A stretch of DNA of 9,806 nt. Origin: Campylobacterales bacterium (GTDB taxonomy: Bacteria; Campylobacterota; Campylobacteria; Campylobacterales; QNZT01). A program made the position numbers and the translations under genes. The notes beneath the pieces are model-generated. The model ran no database searches. It had not been told where the DNA came from and was given only the letters and a program-made list of their open reading frames with translations. Where the stretch lies: contig WGAE01000097.1 in NCBI GenBank assembly GCA_015489185.1, forward strand, positions 1 through 9,806, given 5' to 3'. This document shows, in pieces, positions 1-6,998 of this stretch (the stretch's first letter is position 1; every line of letters begins with the position of its first letter).

Positions 1-108
1 GTATTCACACGTCAGTGTGGCGTTTTTGGCGGTAAAGATCATCGATGCCCCGCACTGGGGACAGGGAAATGTCTTTTGGGTAAACGTAGTCGAGCTATCG
101 GTTTGCAA
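1..108 (-). CDS. Zinc-ribbon (TFIIB-like) protein, N-terminal fragment
   Basis: Partial gene cut by the left edge; only the first 36 codons are visible. Reading from a TTG at 108 gives a short polar N-terminus followed by TFPCPQCGASMIF and LTCEY, that is CPxCG and, about 15 residues later, a third Cys. This is the first half of a rubredoxin/TFIIB-type zinc knuckle; the closing CxxC/G should lie just outside. No ATG fits: the frame is closed by a TAA about 20 nt upstream of the TTG. A purine-rich AAAAGAGAG (125-117) lies 8 nt before the TTG, which supports that start. It follows the SPFH gene by 30 nt on the same strand. Proteins with this N-terminal ribbon sit beside SPFH and TelA-type genes in other bacteria (for example B. 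subtilis YdjG), so a role in the same membrane-associated complex is likely. The full-length identity cannot be judged from here. Confidence 0.6.
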   Translation of the reverse strand, partial: MQTDSSTTFTQKTFPCPQCGASMIFTAKNATLTCEY

Positions 109-138
109 CGTGCAGACTCTCTTTTACGGGTTTTATCA

Positions 139-1218
139 TCACAGCGGGGGCGGGGTAAGGTAGTTGAAGAGGGTCTCGACCTCTTCGATCGCTTTGGCTT
201 TCGTCCATTTCTCCATACCGGTACTCCACATCAGAGTATCGGAATCGATTTTACCCTCCTTGATCAGTGCTTCGACTTCATCGATATTGAGCGGACCGAC
301 AGGCTCTTTGCCTTGTGCATAGTAGTACATCTTTTCAAACGGCTCGGGGACATAAGGCTTTTGCGGTTTGGTCGGCTGCTCTTCGAAACGACGTGCAAGT
401 TTGTCCGCCATCGCAAATCCGACGCCCATACCGACCATATCGGAGGTGGAACCCTCTTTGGTCAGTGATTCGGCGGTTTGGAAATCGAGATATTTACGCA
501 GATCTCCGATCATGCCCATCGAGGTGCGTTTGTCGAGCGCCTCCTCGACAGCCGGCGGTACGGAGATATTTTCGATCAAAACTTTTGAGAGTTCAAGCCC
601 GTAGGACTGAAATTCTCTGGCGATCTTTTCCTGCACGTATGCTGAGAGCTGGTCGTAGTTTGCCGCAAGATCGAGAATCGGTATACCGCTGCTGGCGACG
701 ATATCGCTGAAACGTGCAATGATGATATTGCGTAGTTGATTGCTGATATCGTCGACGGTAAAGTGTCCGTTGGTGCCGACGATCTCTTCGATAAATTTGC
801 GTGGATCTTCGATACGGATTTCGTAGGTTCCAAAAGCTCTGAGTCGTACCGCGCCAAACTCTTTGTCACGCAGGATAATCGGATTTTTCGTTCCCCATTT
901 CAAATCGGTGAAACGGCGCAGGTTGCAAAAGTAGATCTCCGCCTTGAACGGAGAGTTGAACCCGTGATCCCAGTGCTGGAGGGTTGTCAGGATCGGCAGA
1001 TTTTGTGTTGTCAGTTCGTAGATGCCCGGACCCAGCACGTCGGCGATCTCCCCTTCATTGACGAATACCGCCGCCTGTGCCTGCCTGACCGTCAGTTTTG
1101 CACCATATTTGATCTCGTTATTGTAGCGCTCGAAGCGATAGACGAGGGTATCGTTACTCTCGTCCAGCCAGTCGATGACATCGATAAATTCTCCGAAAAT
1201 TTTGTCCCAAAAGCCCAT
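139..1218 (-). CDS. SPFH/band-7 protein with C-terminal GYF_2 domain
   Basis: 359-residue protein. Residues 1-20 form an aromatic amphipathic start (MGFWDKIFGEFIDVIDWLDE). About 25-225 is an SPFH (stomatin/prohibitin/flotillin) domain of the virion-core/YdjI-like type, recognisable by VFVNEGEIADVLGPGIYEL, the LRAFGTYEIRIEDPRKFI stretch and the closing YGLELSKVLIENISVPP. A glycine/methionine-rich segment (about 256-275) could bind membrane or drive oligomerisation. Residues 297-352 form a GYF_2 module: YYYAQGKEPVGPL, then DTLMWSTGMEKW, with the conserved GP, W and GM..W positions. There is no transmembrane helix. SPFH proteins scaffold membrane microdomains, and GYF_2 is a peptide-binding or coupling module. 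The start is ATG with AAAGGA six nt upstream, and it begins 18 nt after telA ends, so the two are almost surely co-transcribed. The precise role is inferred from family and context only. Confidence 0.88.
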   Translation of the reverse strand: MGFWDKIFGEFIDVIDWLDESNDTLVYRFERYNNEIKYGAKLTVRQAQAAVFVNEGEIADVLGPGIYELTTQNLPILTTLQHWDHGFNSPFKAEIYFCNLRRFTDLKWGTKNPIILRDKEFGAVRLRAFGTYEIRIEDPRKFIEEIVGTNGHFTVDDISNQLRNIIIARFSDIVASSGIPILDLAANYDQLSAYVQEKIAREFQSYGLELSKVLIENISVPPAVEEALDKRTSMGMIGDLRKYLDFQTAESLTKEGSTSDMVGMGVGFAMADKLARRFEEQPTKPQKPYVPEPFEKMYYYAQGKEPVGPLNIDEVEALIKEGKIDSDTLMWSTGMEKWTKAKAIEEVETLFNYLTPPPL

Positions 1219-1236
1219 ATACGATCCTTTGTTCGG

Positions 1237-2490
1237 CTATTTGCGTCTGATTTTGCCGGCGGCAAGCAGCGCGTCGTAGAGTTGATTTTCGACCTCGATA
1301 AGCTCCTGCTCGGCAAGTCTTCGGGTCTCTTTCCCTTTTTGTGCGATTTCCAGACTCTCCCGGATAGTGTCGATCAGAGTCTGATTTGCTTTTTTGATCG
1401 TTTCGATATCGTAAACGCCCCGTTCGATCTGTTCTCTTGTCTCGCGATTTGCCTCTTTGAGCGCTTCGGCGTTTTTCTCAAGCAGATCATTGGTCATATC
1501 GGTCGCCTCTTTGACCGCTTTTGCCGCTTCGCTGCTGCGGTAGATCGTAATCGCCTGTGCGAGCTGGTTTTTCCAAAGCGGCACGGTATTGACCAGTACG
1601 GAGCTGATTTTAGAGACAAGCGATTTGTCGTTGTCCTGTACCATACGGATGGTCGGAAGCGCCTGCATCGCCACCTGTCTGGTGAGTCTGAGATCATGAA
1701 TACGTCGTTCCAGATCGTCGCGGGTATTGATGACATCTTTCAGACGAAGCGCTTTTTGCATCTTTTTGCTCGATCCCGCTTCCGCTTCGAGTTTGGGGAT
1801 GATCTCTTTGTCAAGCTGTTCGAGTTTATGTACACCCGCCGCGATATAGAGTTCCAGCTCTTTAAAGAATTCGAAATTGACTTTATAGAGCCTCTCAAGC
1901 GAAGTGATATCGGTCAAAAGCTGTGTCTTTTGCTGTTCGAGATGGTCGGTGATGGCGTCGATCTGTTTGCGTACCTCTTCATATTTGCCGATAAATTTGG
2001 CGACGGGGCTGGCAAGCCCGAAGAGTTTGGCAAAAAATCCCTGCGGTTTATTCGGGTCGAGCGCGTCGACGTCAAAACCCTGGATCGCGGCGACAAGATT
2101 GTTGAGCGAATCGGCGGCGTGTCCCAGGTCTTTGTTTTTGACTCCCTCAAGCATACTTTCACTGACACGGTTGATATTCTCCTGTGCTTTGGCACCGAAG
2201 AAGATGACGGAGTTGGGATCATGAATATTGATTTCACTTGCGATGACATCCATTTTGGTCTGGGTGACTTCATCGGCATCTTCGTAGCGTAATATACCGT
2301 CTTTGGTGATCATCTCTTTGAGTTGCTCGCTTCCGCTTTCGACTGTTTCCGCAGGTAATGCCTCCTCCGTTTTTTCCGCAGAGGTTTTTGAGGCTTCATG
2401 AAGCGGTTCTGCGGATGTCGCTTCCGGTTTTTTTTCGGAGACTTGCGGTGTGGATTCTTCAGGTTGTTGTGGGTTGCTTTTTTCTTCCAT
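1237..2490 (-). CDS. telA: TelA-family toxic anion resistance protein
   Basis: 417-residue soluble protein of the TelA/YaaN (toxic anion resistance, PF05816) family. Residues 1-55 are a Glu/Pro/Ser-rich, probably disordered tail. The family core runs from about 57 to 410. It shows INIHDPNSVIFFGAKAQENI (about 88-107), the following GVKNKDLGHAADSLNNLV helix, a long alpha-helical and coiled-coil middle, and the conserved C-terminal part with TNDLLEKNAEALK and GVYDIETIKKANQTLI. Family members are linked to tellurite and other toxic-oxyanion or cell-envelope-antibiotic tolerance; the biochemical activity is unknown. ATG 2490 is chosen because AAGGAG (2505-2500) lies nine nt upstream, inside the last codons of xpaC, which points to translational coupling. 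The gene is 4 nt after xpaC and 18 nt before the SPFH gene. The TelA-XpaC pairing matches B. subtilis yaaN-xpaC. Confidence 0.93.
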   Translation of the reverse strand: MEEKSNPQQPEESTPQVSEKKPEATSAEPLHEASKTSAEKTEEALPAETVESGSEQLKEMITKDGILRYEDADEVTQTKMDVIASEINIHDPNSVIFFGAKAQENINRVSESMLEGVKNKDLGHAADSLNNLVAAIQGFDVDALDPNKPQGFFAKLFGLASPVAKFIGKYEEVRKQIDAITDHLEQQKTQLLTDITSLERLYKVNFEFFKELELYIAAGVHKLEQLDKEIIPKLEAEAGSSKKMQKALRLKDVINTRDDLERRIHDLRLTRQVAMQALPTIRMVQDNDKSLVSKISSVLVNTVPLWKNQLAQAITIYRSSEAAKAVKEATDMTNDLLEKNAEALKEANRETREQIERGVYDIETIKKANQTLIDTIRESLEIAQKGKETRRLAEQELIEVENQLYDALLAAGKIRRK

Positions 2491-2494
2491 ATTT

Positions 2495-3340
2495 TTATAC
2501 TCCTTCGTTTTTAAGTTGTTTTGTCAGCGCTTCGATCTGAATATCGAGACGGGTGATATCTTCTTCATCGAGTCTGGCTTTTTGTTCATGAATCGTTTCG
2601 GTGACGCTTTTGAGCAACTCTTTAAAGTTGTCGCGAAGTTGCGTATCAATGCCGTCTTTTTGATGATTTTTCAGATACGCGTTGCTGATCTGCTCGGTTC
2701 TGTAAAGGTAGACGTTGAAAAATTTACGCGCTTTGGAGAGATCGTTGGGATCGTTTTCGATCGCATCGATCACCTCTTTGGTTTCTCTGACGACCTGTGC
2801 GATCATTTGTGCGACGTCGGGATCGTCAATCTCTTTTCGGATATGTTCCAGTTTATGCAGGCTCTCTTTCGCACGACCGGTGATTTCGATCACCTCTTCC
2901 GCGGTGACACCGATACCCAGGTCGCCCACTTTATCCTTGACGGGATCGAATCCGTAATAGAGATAAAATCCCAGCAGGAAAAAGAGAGCAAGCAGGAGAC
3001 TCAGCAGGAGCGAATTGCCGGCGGCAAACCATGAAGTATAAAAAGTTGCAAATGACAGAATGATTGCCGCAACGGTTTTATATTTGTGCCTGGGTGCTTT
3101 GGCGATTTTGCTTCGGTGGTACGTCCGCTCGTTCCAAAAACCGCGTCTGGCGACAGTCGCTCCGAGCAGTGAAAGGGCGGTTGCGACGGCAAGCGTGATA
3201 ATCGAAGCGGTTTTACCGGAAACCAGTGCAAAAAAGAGTGCGAAAATCAGAGGCAGTGCCAGCACGTAGAGCAAAACACCTTTGATCAAAAAGCGGCGGT
3301 CGGAAGATGTATCGGGAATATAACGTTTCGCTTTACCCAC
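2495..3340 (-). CDS. xpaC: XpaC-family membrane protein (5-bromo-4-chloroindolyl phosphate hydrolysis family)
   Basis: 281-residue protein. The N-terminal half has about four hydrophobic helices: residues ~19-40 (rich in LALPLIFALFFALV), ~45-65, ~88-106 and ~108-130. The C-terminal half, from about 135, is a soluble, charged, helical domain (GVTAEEVIEITGRAKESLHKLEHI, then KFFNVYLYRTEQI and a coiled-coil tail) typical of the XpaC/PF10112 family. The family name comes from a colony phenotype; no enzymatic activity is established, and the protein is better seen as the membrane partner of TelA. The start is GTG 3340 with GGAG eight nt upstream, inside the end of the preceding small gene. There is only a 3-nt gap to that gene, and telA follows after 4 nt. 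Confidence 0.87.
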   Translation of the reverse strand: MGKAKRYIPDTSSDRRFLIKGVLLYVLALPLIFALFFALVSGKTASIITLAVATALSLLGATVARRGFWNERTYHRSKIAKAPRHKYKTVAAIILSFATFYTSWFAAGNSLLLSLLLALFFLLGFYLYYGFDPVKDKVGDLGIGVTAEEVIEITGRAKESLHKLEHIRKEIDDPDVAQMIAQVVRETKEVIDAIENDPNDLSKARKFFNVYLYRTEQISNAYLKNHQKDGIDTQLRDNFKELLKSVTETIHEQKARLDEEDITRLDIQIEALTKQLKNEGV

Positions 3341-3343
3341 GGT

Positions 3344-3484
3344 TTATGCTCCGAAAAGATGAAATAGTGCCTGCCACGCGGCGGCACCGAAAGTGCCGAT
3401 CAGCAATAAAAAACCGATAATTTTGTTCAGAAGCGGATGTATTCCTGTTTGATGCATTGTTGGTTCTTTGTTCAGGTCTCTCAT
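3344..3484 (-). CDS. Small single-span membrane protein, first gene of the xpaC-telA operon
   Basis: A 46-residue open frame, ATG 3484 to TAA 3344-3346. A polar N-terminus (MRDLNKEPTMHQTGIHPLLNK) precedes one hydrophobic segment, residues ~22-44, containing IIGFLLLIGTFGAAAW and ending FHLFGA. Three facts support it as real: it ends 3 nt before the xpaC GTG, the xpaC Shine-Dalgarno lies in its last codons, and its composition is that of a membrane protein rather than of random frame. The start is uncertain. ATG 3484 has no clear ribosome binding site and lies six nt from a TAGAAT -10-like box, which would make a leaderless mRNA. An in-frame ATG at 3457 would give 37 residues. No family was recognised. 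A membrane partner or regulator of XpaC is a reasonable guess. Confidence 0.55.
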   Translation of the reverse strand: MRDLNKEPTMHQTGIHPLLNKIIGFLLLIGTFGAAAWQALFHLFGA

Positions 3485-3490
3485 GCGATT

Positions 3491-3496
3491 ATTCTA
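3491..3496 (-). promoter_or_regulatory. Candidate -10 box for the small-protein/xpaC/telA operon
   Basis: TAGAAT on the minus strand, five of six matches to TATAAT, in an AT-rich region with no good -35 box. The predicted start point falls at or within a few nt of the ATG at 3484, so the first gene could be leaderless or start at the internal ATG 3457. Assigned by eye only. Confidence 0.35.
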
Positions 3497-3511
3497 ACAG
3501 AGTTTAATCAA

Positions 3512-3530
3512 TATGAAGCTAAAATTCATA
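3512..3530. promoter_or_regulatory. ARG-box-like inverted repeat between divergent operons
   Basis: Perfect 6-bp arms TATGAA (3512-3517) and TTCATA (3525-3530) flank a 7-nt AT-rich centre. The right half ATTCATA fits the enterobacterial ArgR half-site ATTCANA exactly. The left half TATGAAG misses one position of TNTGAAT, and the centre is one base longer than the consensus 18-mer. It lies 38 bp upstream of the argD ATG, where an arginine repressor would be expected to act, and also just upstream of the divergent xpaC-telA operon. A chance dyad in AT-rich DNA remains possible. Confidence 0.35.
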
Positions 3531-3568
3531 ACAAATCATTATAGAGCAGTTAACTTTAAGGAAATGTT

Positions 3569-4753
3569 ATGTCGGAAGAGATAGATAAAAATTTTATTCT
3601 CCATTCATATGCACGTAACTATGTCAATTTTGTGCGAGGGGAGGGAGCACGCGTTTTTGACGATCAAGGTCAGGAATATATCGACTTTACATCCGGAATC
3701 GGTGTCGTGAGTGTCGGGCACGCCAATCCGCGTGTGACGGAAGCGATCTGTGATCAGGCACAAAAGATCATCCATATCTCCAATCTCTACCTGATCGAGC
3801 CGCAAGCGAAGCTGGCAAAGTCGCTGGTGGAGAAGTCTGGATACGATATGCGCTGTTTCTTTGCCAACAGCGGGGCGGAGGCGAACGAAGGTGCGATCAA
3901 GATTGCCCGTAAGTACGGAGAAGTGGACGGCGAACCCAAACGCTATAAAATCATTACCCTCAAGCACTCCTTTCACGGACGCACCATCTCGACCCTCAAA
4001 GCGACGGGGCAGGAGAAGATGCACCACTGGTTCGGTCCCTATCCGGACGGCTTTGTCTATGCGGAAGATTTGGATGCGATCTCCGATATGCTTGATGATC
4101 ACACCGTTTGTGTGTTGATTGAACTGGTGCAGGGAGAAGGAGGCGTGGCGCCGCAGGATAAAAAGAGAGTACAGGAACTTGCCGCGCTGCTGCGCAGCAA
4201 GGATATTTTGCTCGCGGTCGATGAAGTGCAGACCGGGATCTACCGCACCGGAGAACTCTTTGCCTCCAACCTTTATGAAATCGAACCCGACATCATCACC
4301 GTTGCCAAAGGGCTAGGAAACGGCGTGCCGATCGGTGTGGTGATGACCCGTCTCAAAGATATTTTTCAGCCGGGCGATCACGGGAGTACTTTTGGCGGAA
4401 ACTATCTGGTTACACGTGCCGCGTATGAAGTGCTGGAGATTCTGGAAGCGTATAAAAACAGCGGCGGGCTTGACGAAGCGATTCTCTTTTTTGAGGAAAG
4501 GTTACGCCGTTTTGTGACGGAGTATCCTGATATTGTCGAAAAAGAGGTAGGGCTTGGGCTGATGCGGGGACTGCGCATTCGCAGCGCAGAGTTACTGACG
4601 CAACTGGTTGACAATGCTTTTGGGGAAGGGTTGCTCGTTCTTAAGGCGGGACGCAATACCCTCCGTTTCCTGCCGCCGCTGACAATCTCCAAAGCGGAGG
4701 TGGAAGAGGGGTTTGTGCGACTTGAAAAAGCGTTTGCGGCGATAAAGGTGTAA
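3569..4753 (+). CDS. argD: Acetylornithine aminotransferase
   Basis: 394-residue class-III PLP aminotransferase. It interconverts N-acetylglutamate 5-semialdehyde and N-acetylornithine in arginine biosynthesis; many ArgD enzymes also serve the succinyldiaminopimelate step of lysine synthesis. Visible landmarks: YIDFTSGIGVVSVGHANP (about 37-54), the PLP-phosphate loop FFANSGAEANE, KHSFHGRT, LAVDEVQTGIYRTG with the pyridine-N Asp at 218, and TVAKGLGNGVPIG with the Schiff-base Lys at 247. Then come GDHGSTFGGN and the C-terminal LRFLPPL. The length is normal for the family. ATG 3569 has AAGGA six nt upstream. A methyltransferase gene begins 4 nt after the stop and thiS follows, so argD heads a three-gene operon. 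It may be regulated through the ARG-box-like dyad at 3512-3530. Confidence 0.95.
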   Translation: MSEEIDKNFILHSYARNYVNFVRGEGARVFDDQGQEYIDFTSGIGVVSVGHANPRVTEAICDQAQKIIHISNLYLIEPQAKLAKSLVEKSGYDMRCFFANSGAEANEGAIKIARKYGEVDGEPKRYKIITLKHSFHGRTISTLKATGQEKMHHWFGPYPDGFVYAEDLDAISDMLDDHTVCVLIELVQGEGGVAPQDKKRVQELAALLRSKDILLAVDEVQTGIYRTGELFASNLYEIEPDIITVAKGLGNGVPIGVVMTRLKDIFQPGDHGSTFGGNYLVTRAAYEVLEILEAYKNSGGLDEAILFFEERLRRFVTEYPDIVEKEVGLGLMRGLRIRSAELLTQLVDNAFGEGLLVLKAGRNTLRFLPPLTISKAEVEEGFVRLEKAFAAIKV

Positions 4754-4757
4754 GCTG

Positions 4758-5795
4758 TTGCGACCGTTTAGTGACTACATGAACGATTGGCTCTACGGAG
4801 AGGGAGGATACTATACCCGTTTTCGTACGATCGGGAAAGAGGGAGACTTCTATACGGCGGTCAGTTCGAGTATGTTTTTCGGCGGTGCGATCGCAAGACG
4901 TCTGATCGATGTGATCGATGAAGGGTTCTTACCCGAAAATACTGTCGTAGCGGAGGTCGGGGCACATAAAGGATATTTACTGGCGGATATTGTCCAGTTT
5001 GTTTATACGCTGCGTCCTAAACTGCTTGAAACGCTGCGGTTTGCGATTGTTGAACCGCAGGCGGAAAACCGATATGCGCAGGAAGCCTATTTTCGCGAAT
5101 CGTTCGGTGATGCGGTATCTCTTGAACTTCATGAAGATTTTTCAGATATTGAAGAAGAGAGCGGGTTTTTACTCGCCAATGAAATTTTTGACGCGTTTGG
5201 GTGTGAACTTGTCAATGAGGGCAAAATGCTTTATGAAGCCCAACCGTACCGTTTTGTTTTTGGAGAGCAAGACGATTTTACGAGGTCGATCGTCAAACGT
5301 TACGGTTTGCAAAAGGGGGAGGTTGCAAAGGGATATGAAAGCTTTGCGGCGGCGATGGGAGAGGCGTTTGGGCGCTATGAATTTGTCACCTTTGATTACG
5401 GTGATCTGCAACCGCGACCCGACTTTTCAATACGCATCTATCATAAACATCAGACGATCCCCTTCTTCGCGCTGACCGACTTTGTGACCGACGAAGCGGA
5501 AAAACCGCAACAACTATCGCTTGAGACACTTTTTGCCCAAAGCGATATTACATATGATGTCCACTTTACCCATCTGATCGATGCCTATAAACAGAATGGG
5601 GCGAAACTCGAGGCGTATCGTACCCAGTTGGCAATGCTGGTAAATTTTGGTATCATACAGTTGCTGGATATGTTGCGTGAAAATGTCGATCAGGTGACAT
5701 ATCAGGCGGAACTTAATCGCGCCAAAATGTTGATCGATCCCGCGTTTATGGGAGAGCGATTCAAAGGCGTGATTTTCAGGAAGGGGGAAAAATGA
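4758..5795 (+). CDS. MidA/NDUFAF7-family SAM-dependent methyltransferase
   Basis: 345-residue protein of the MidA/NDUFAF7 family (PF02636), class-I SAM-dependent protein-arginine methyltransferases. The eukaryotic member methylates the 49-kDa subunit (NuoD homologue) during assembly of respiratory complex I. Seen here: the family N-terminus with LYGEGGYYTRF, GKEGDFYTA and FFGGAIARRL; the SAM loop AEVGAHKGYLLADI (E66 to G72 core); the acidic strand end FAIVEPQ; and the LLANEIFDAFGCELV motif (Asn141-Glu142). Two positions differ from what I remember as typical: the glycine loop reads EVGAHKG rather than E-G-G-G-like, and NExxDAxP has Gly in place of Pro. The start is TTG 4758 with AAAGGTG seven nt upstream; the first in-frame ATG would cut conserved N-terminal sequence. 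Its stop overlaps the thiS start by four bases (ATGA). Confidence 0.85.
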   Translation: MRPFSDYMNDWLYGEGGYYTRFRTIGKEGDFYTAVSSSMFFGGAIARRLIDVIDEGFLPENTVVAEVGAHKGYLLADIVQFVYTLRPKLLETLRFAIVEPQAENRYAQEAYFRESFGDAVSLELHEDFSDIEEESGFLLANEIFDAFGCELVNEGKMLYEAQPYRFVFGEQDDFTRSIVKRYGLQKGEVAKGYESFAAAMGEAFGRYEFVTFDYGDLQPRPDFSIRIYHKHQTIPFFALTDFVTDEAEKPQQLSLETLFAQSDITYDVHFTHLIDAYKQNGAKLEAYRTQLAMLVNFGIIQLLDMLRENVDQVTYQAELNRAKMLIDPAFMGERFKGVIFRKGEK

Positions 5796-5995
5796 TTTCG
5801 ATTATTGTCAACGGTCAAGAACAGCAAATCGAGGAGAATACGACGATTAAAGCGTTGCTTCAGAGACTTGGTATTGAAGAGAAGACGATGGCAAGCGCCG
5901 TCAATATGGAAGTCGTCAAAAAAGAGGCGTGGGAGACGCATACCCTCAAAGAGGGCGATAAAGTAGAGTTTCTGCACTTTGTCGGCGGCGGCTGA
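5792..5995 (+). CDS. thiS: Sulfur carrier protein ThiS
   Basis: 67-residue ubiquitin-fold (beta-grasp) protein. Markers are the first strand ISIIVNGQE, the ENTTIKALLQRLGI helix, the AVNMEVV strand and the C-terminal LHFVGGG. The terminal Gly-Gly is adenylated by ThiF and converted to a thiocarboxylate that donates sulfur for the thiazole ring of thiamine. MoaD-type carriers are similar in size, but the short length and the KEGDKVEFLHFVGGG ending favour ThiS. ATG 5792 overlaps the methyltransferase stop codon as ATGA, with an AGGGGGAAA-type Shine-Dalgarno just upstream, so the two genes are translationally coupled. No thiG, thiF or thiH lies next to it; the next gene is convergent, 5 nt away. 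Confidence 0.9.
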   Translation: MISIIVNGQEQQIEENTTIKALLQRLGIEEKTMASAVNMEVVKKEAWETHTLKEGDKVEFLHFVGGG

Positions 5996-6000
5996 AAATC

Positions 6001-6960
6001 TCAGTTTCCAAGCAGCATGCCGATATTGAGAGAAAATCCCCAGTCCGTAGTATAACCGTTACGGCGGGATTTGGAAAATCTCGGTACCGCTTCGGCGAAA
6101 AACCATTTGTCGAAGCGGTGAAAGAGGGCGGCGGAGAGAGTGAAGTCATCCTGCCTGAAACTTTTGTGACGATCCCATACAGTCGTATAATCCGCTTTCC
6201 ACGCAATCCGGTTTTTCAGATCGAAGATTTGATACAACACCAGCGTATGATTTAAGAAAAATTCGTTATCACCCTCCCAGAAAAGTTTATTTCCCTGTGC
6301 AAGCCAGTAGTCTGCCGTCAACGGTTTATAGAATGTTATTGCTGTCGATGCGGCGGGACGGGTACCGTTGAGGTAGTAGTAAAAAGCATTGTCGAACGTG
6401 GTCTCCAGAAAGCTGTCACTCAGGTGACTTTTTTGGTAACCGAGTTTCAGATAGGGACCGAATGAACCGCCGACTTTGAAACTGAGTTTGGTATACAGAA
6501 CTTCCCGTTTTTGTCTTAAAAAGTAGTATTTGAGTCCGACACGCGCTTTGTTGTCTTTGACGACATCGTCATATCCGGTCATTGCACGCTGGTTATCGAC
6601 TTCGCTGTTGTCTTTTTGGCTGAATGTCAGCTCGACCCTGTTTTTAAACCGCGGCAAAACAATATTCCCGCGCAGGTGGATATCGAGAGAGGGATTGTCT
6701 TTGAGTGTAAAAATGACCAGCATCCGACTTTTGCGAATCTGTGCGTAGCAGCTTTTGTTGAAGTCATTACTGTCGCTTAGGAAGGCATCGATACGGTAGA
6801 GCATACGGTGGTATTGTCGGGTTGTTTTTTCGCGAAAAGTATGGGAAAGCTTGTCGGTATAGCAGGCGGTTTTGTTCAGATCGGCAAAGATATCCGCATC
6901 TGCCGTCAGTGTCATGAAGAGCAGTAACAGCAATACGATTTCGCGTCGAACCCCTTTCAC
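6001..6960 (-). CDS. Exported protein, probable outer-membrane beta-barrel, function unknown
   Basis: 319-residue protein not recognised as a named family. It has a clear signal peptide: basic MKGVRRE, hydrophobic IVLLLLLFMTL, then TADA with probable cleavage after Ala22. The mature part is rich in alternating aromatic/polar segments typical of beta strands (for example LKYYFLRQKREVLYTKLSFKVGGSFGPYLKLG, given here as one strand pair near residues 142-175). It ends FSLNIGMLLGN, a hydrophobic last strand. Two Cys (residue 33 and about 70) near the mature N-terminus could form a disulfide. The start is GTG 6960; the Shine-Dalgarno is weak (GGAA about six nt upstream). It is convergent with thiS with almost no gap, and divergent from the LRR gene across 115 bp containing a dyad. 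Barrel assignment is inference from composition; a periplasmic beta-rich protein is the alternative. Confidence 0.7.
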   Translation of the reverse strand: MKGVRREIVLLLLLFMTLTADADIFADLNKTACYTDKLSHTFREKTTRQYHRMLYRIDAFLSDSNDFNKSCYAQIRKSRMLVIFTLKDNPSLDIHLRGNIVLPRFKNRVELTFSQKDNSEVDNQRAMTGYDDVVKDNKARVGLKYYFLRQKREVLYTKLSFKVGGSFGPYLKLGYQKSHLSDSFLETTFDNAFYYYLNGTRPAASTAITFYKPLTADYWLAQGNKLFWEGDNEFFLNHTLVLYQIFDLKNRIAWKADYTTVWDRHKSFRQDDFTLSAALFHRFDKWFFAEAVPRFSKSRRNGYTTDWGFSLNIGMLLGN

Positions 6961-6998
6961 CTTTCGTTCCGAAATAAAGTTGCCTGATTCATTTTATC

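Noticed and set aside
76..710. Plus-strand frames of about 130 codons opposite the SPFH gene
   Set aside because: Low-complexity, Arg/Phe-rich translations in shadow of the SPFH and zinc-ribbon genes; no start signals.
736..2292. A 518-codon open frame on the plus strand, antisense to telA and part of the SPFH gene
   Set aside because: Its translation is Phe/Asp/Arg-rich with no recognisable domain and no ribosome site. It is the mirror of two well-supported genes whose codon choice happens to leave few stops on the other strand.
3605..4102. Minus-strand 165-codon frame within argD
   Set aside because: Antisense shadow of a strongly conserved enzyme; no ribosome site or domain.
5996..6000. 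Possible bidirectional terminator between thiS and the exported-protein gene
   Set aside because: The gap is five bases and I see no strong stem with a U-run on either side; where these transcripts end is not visible.
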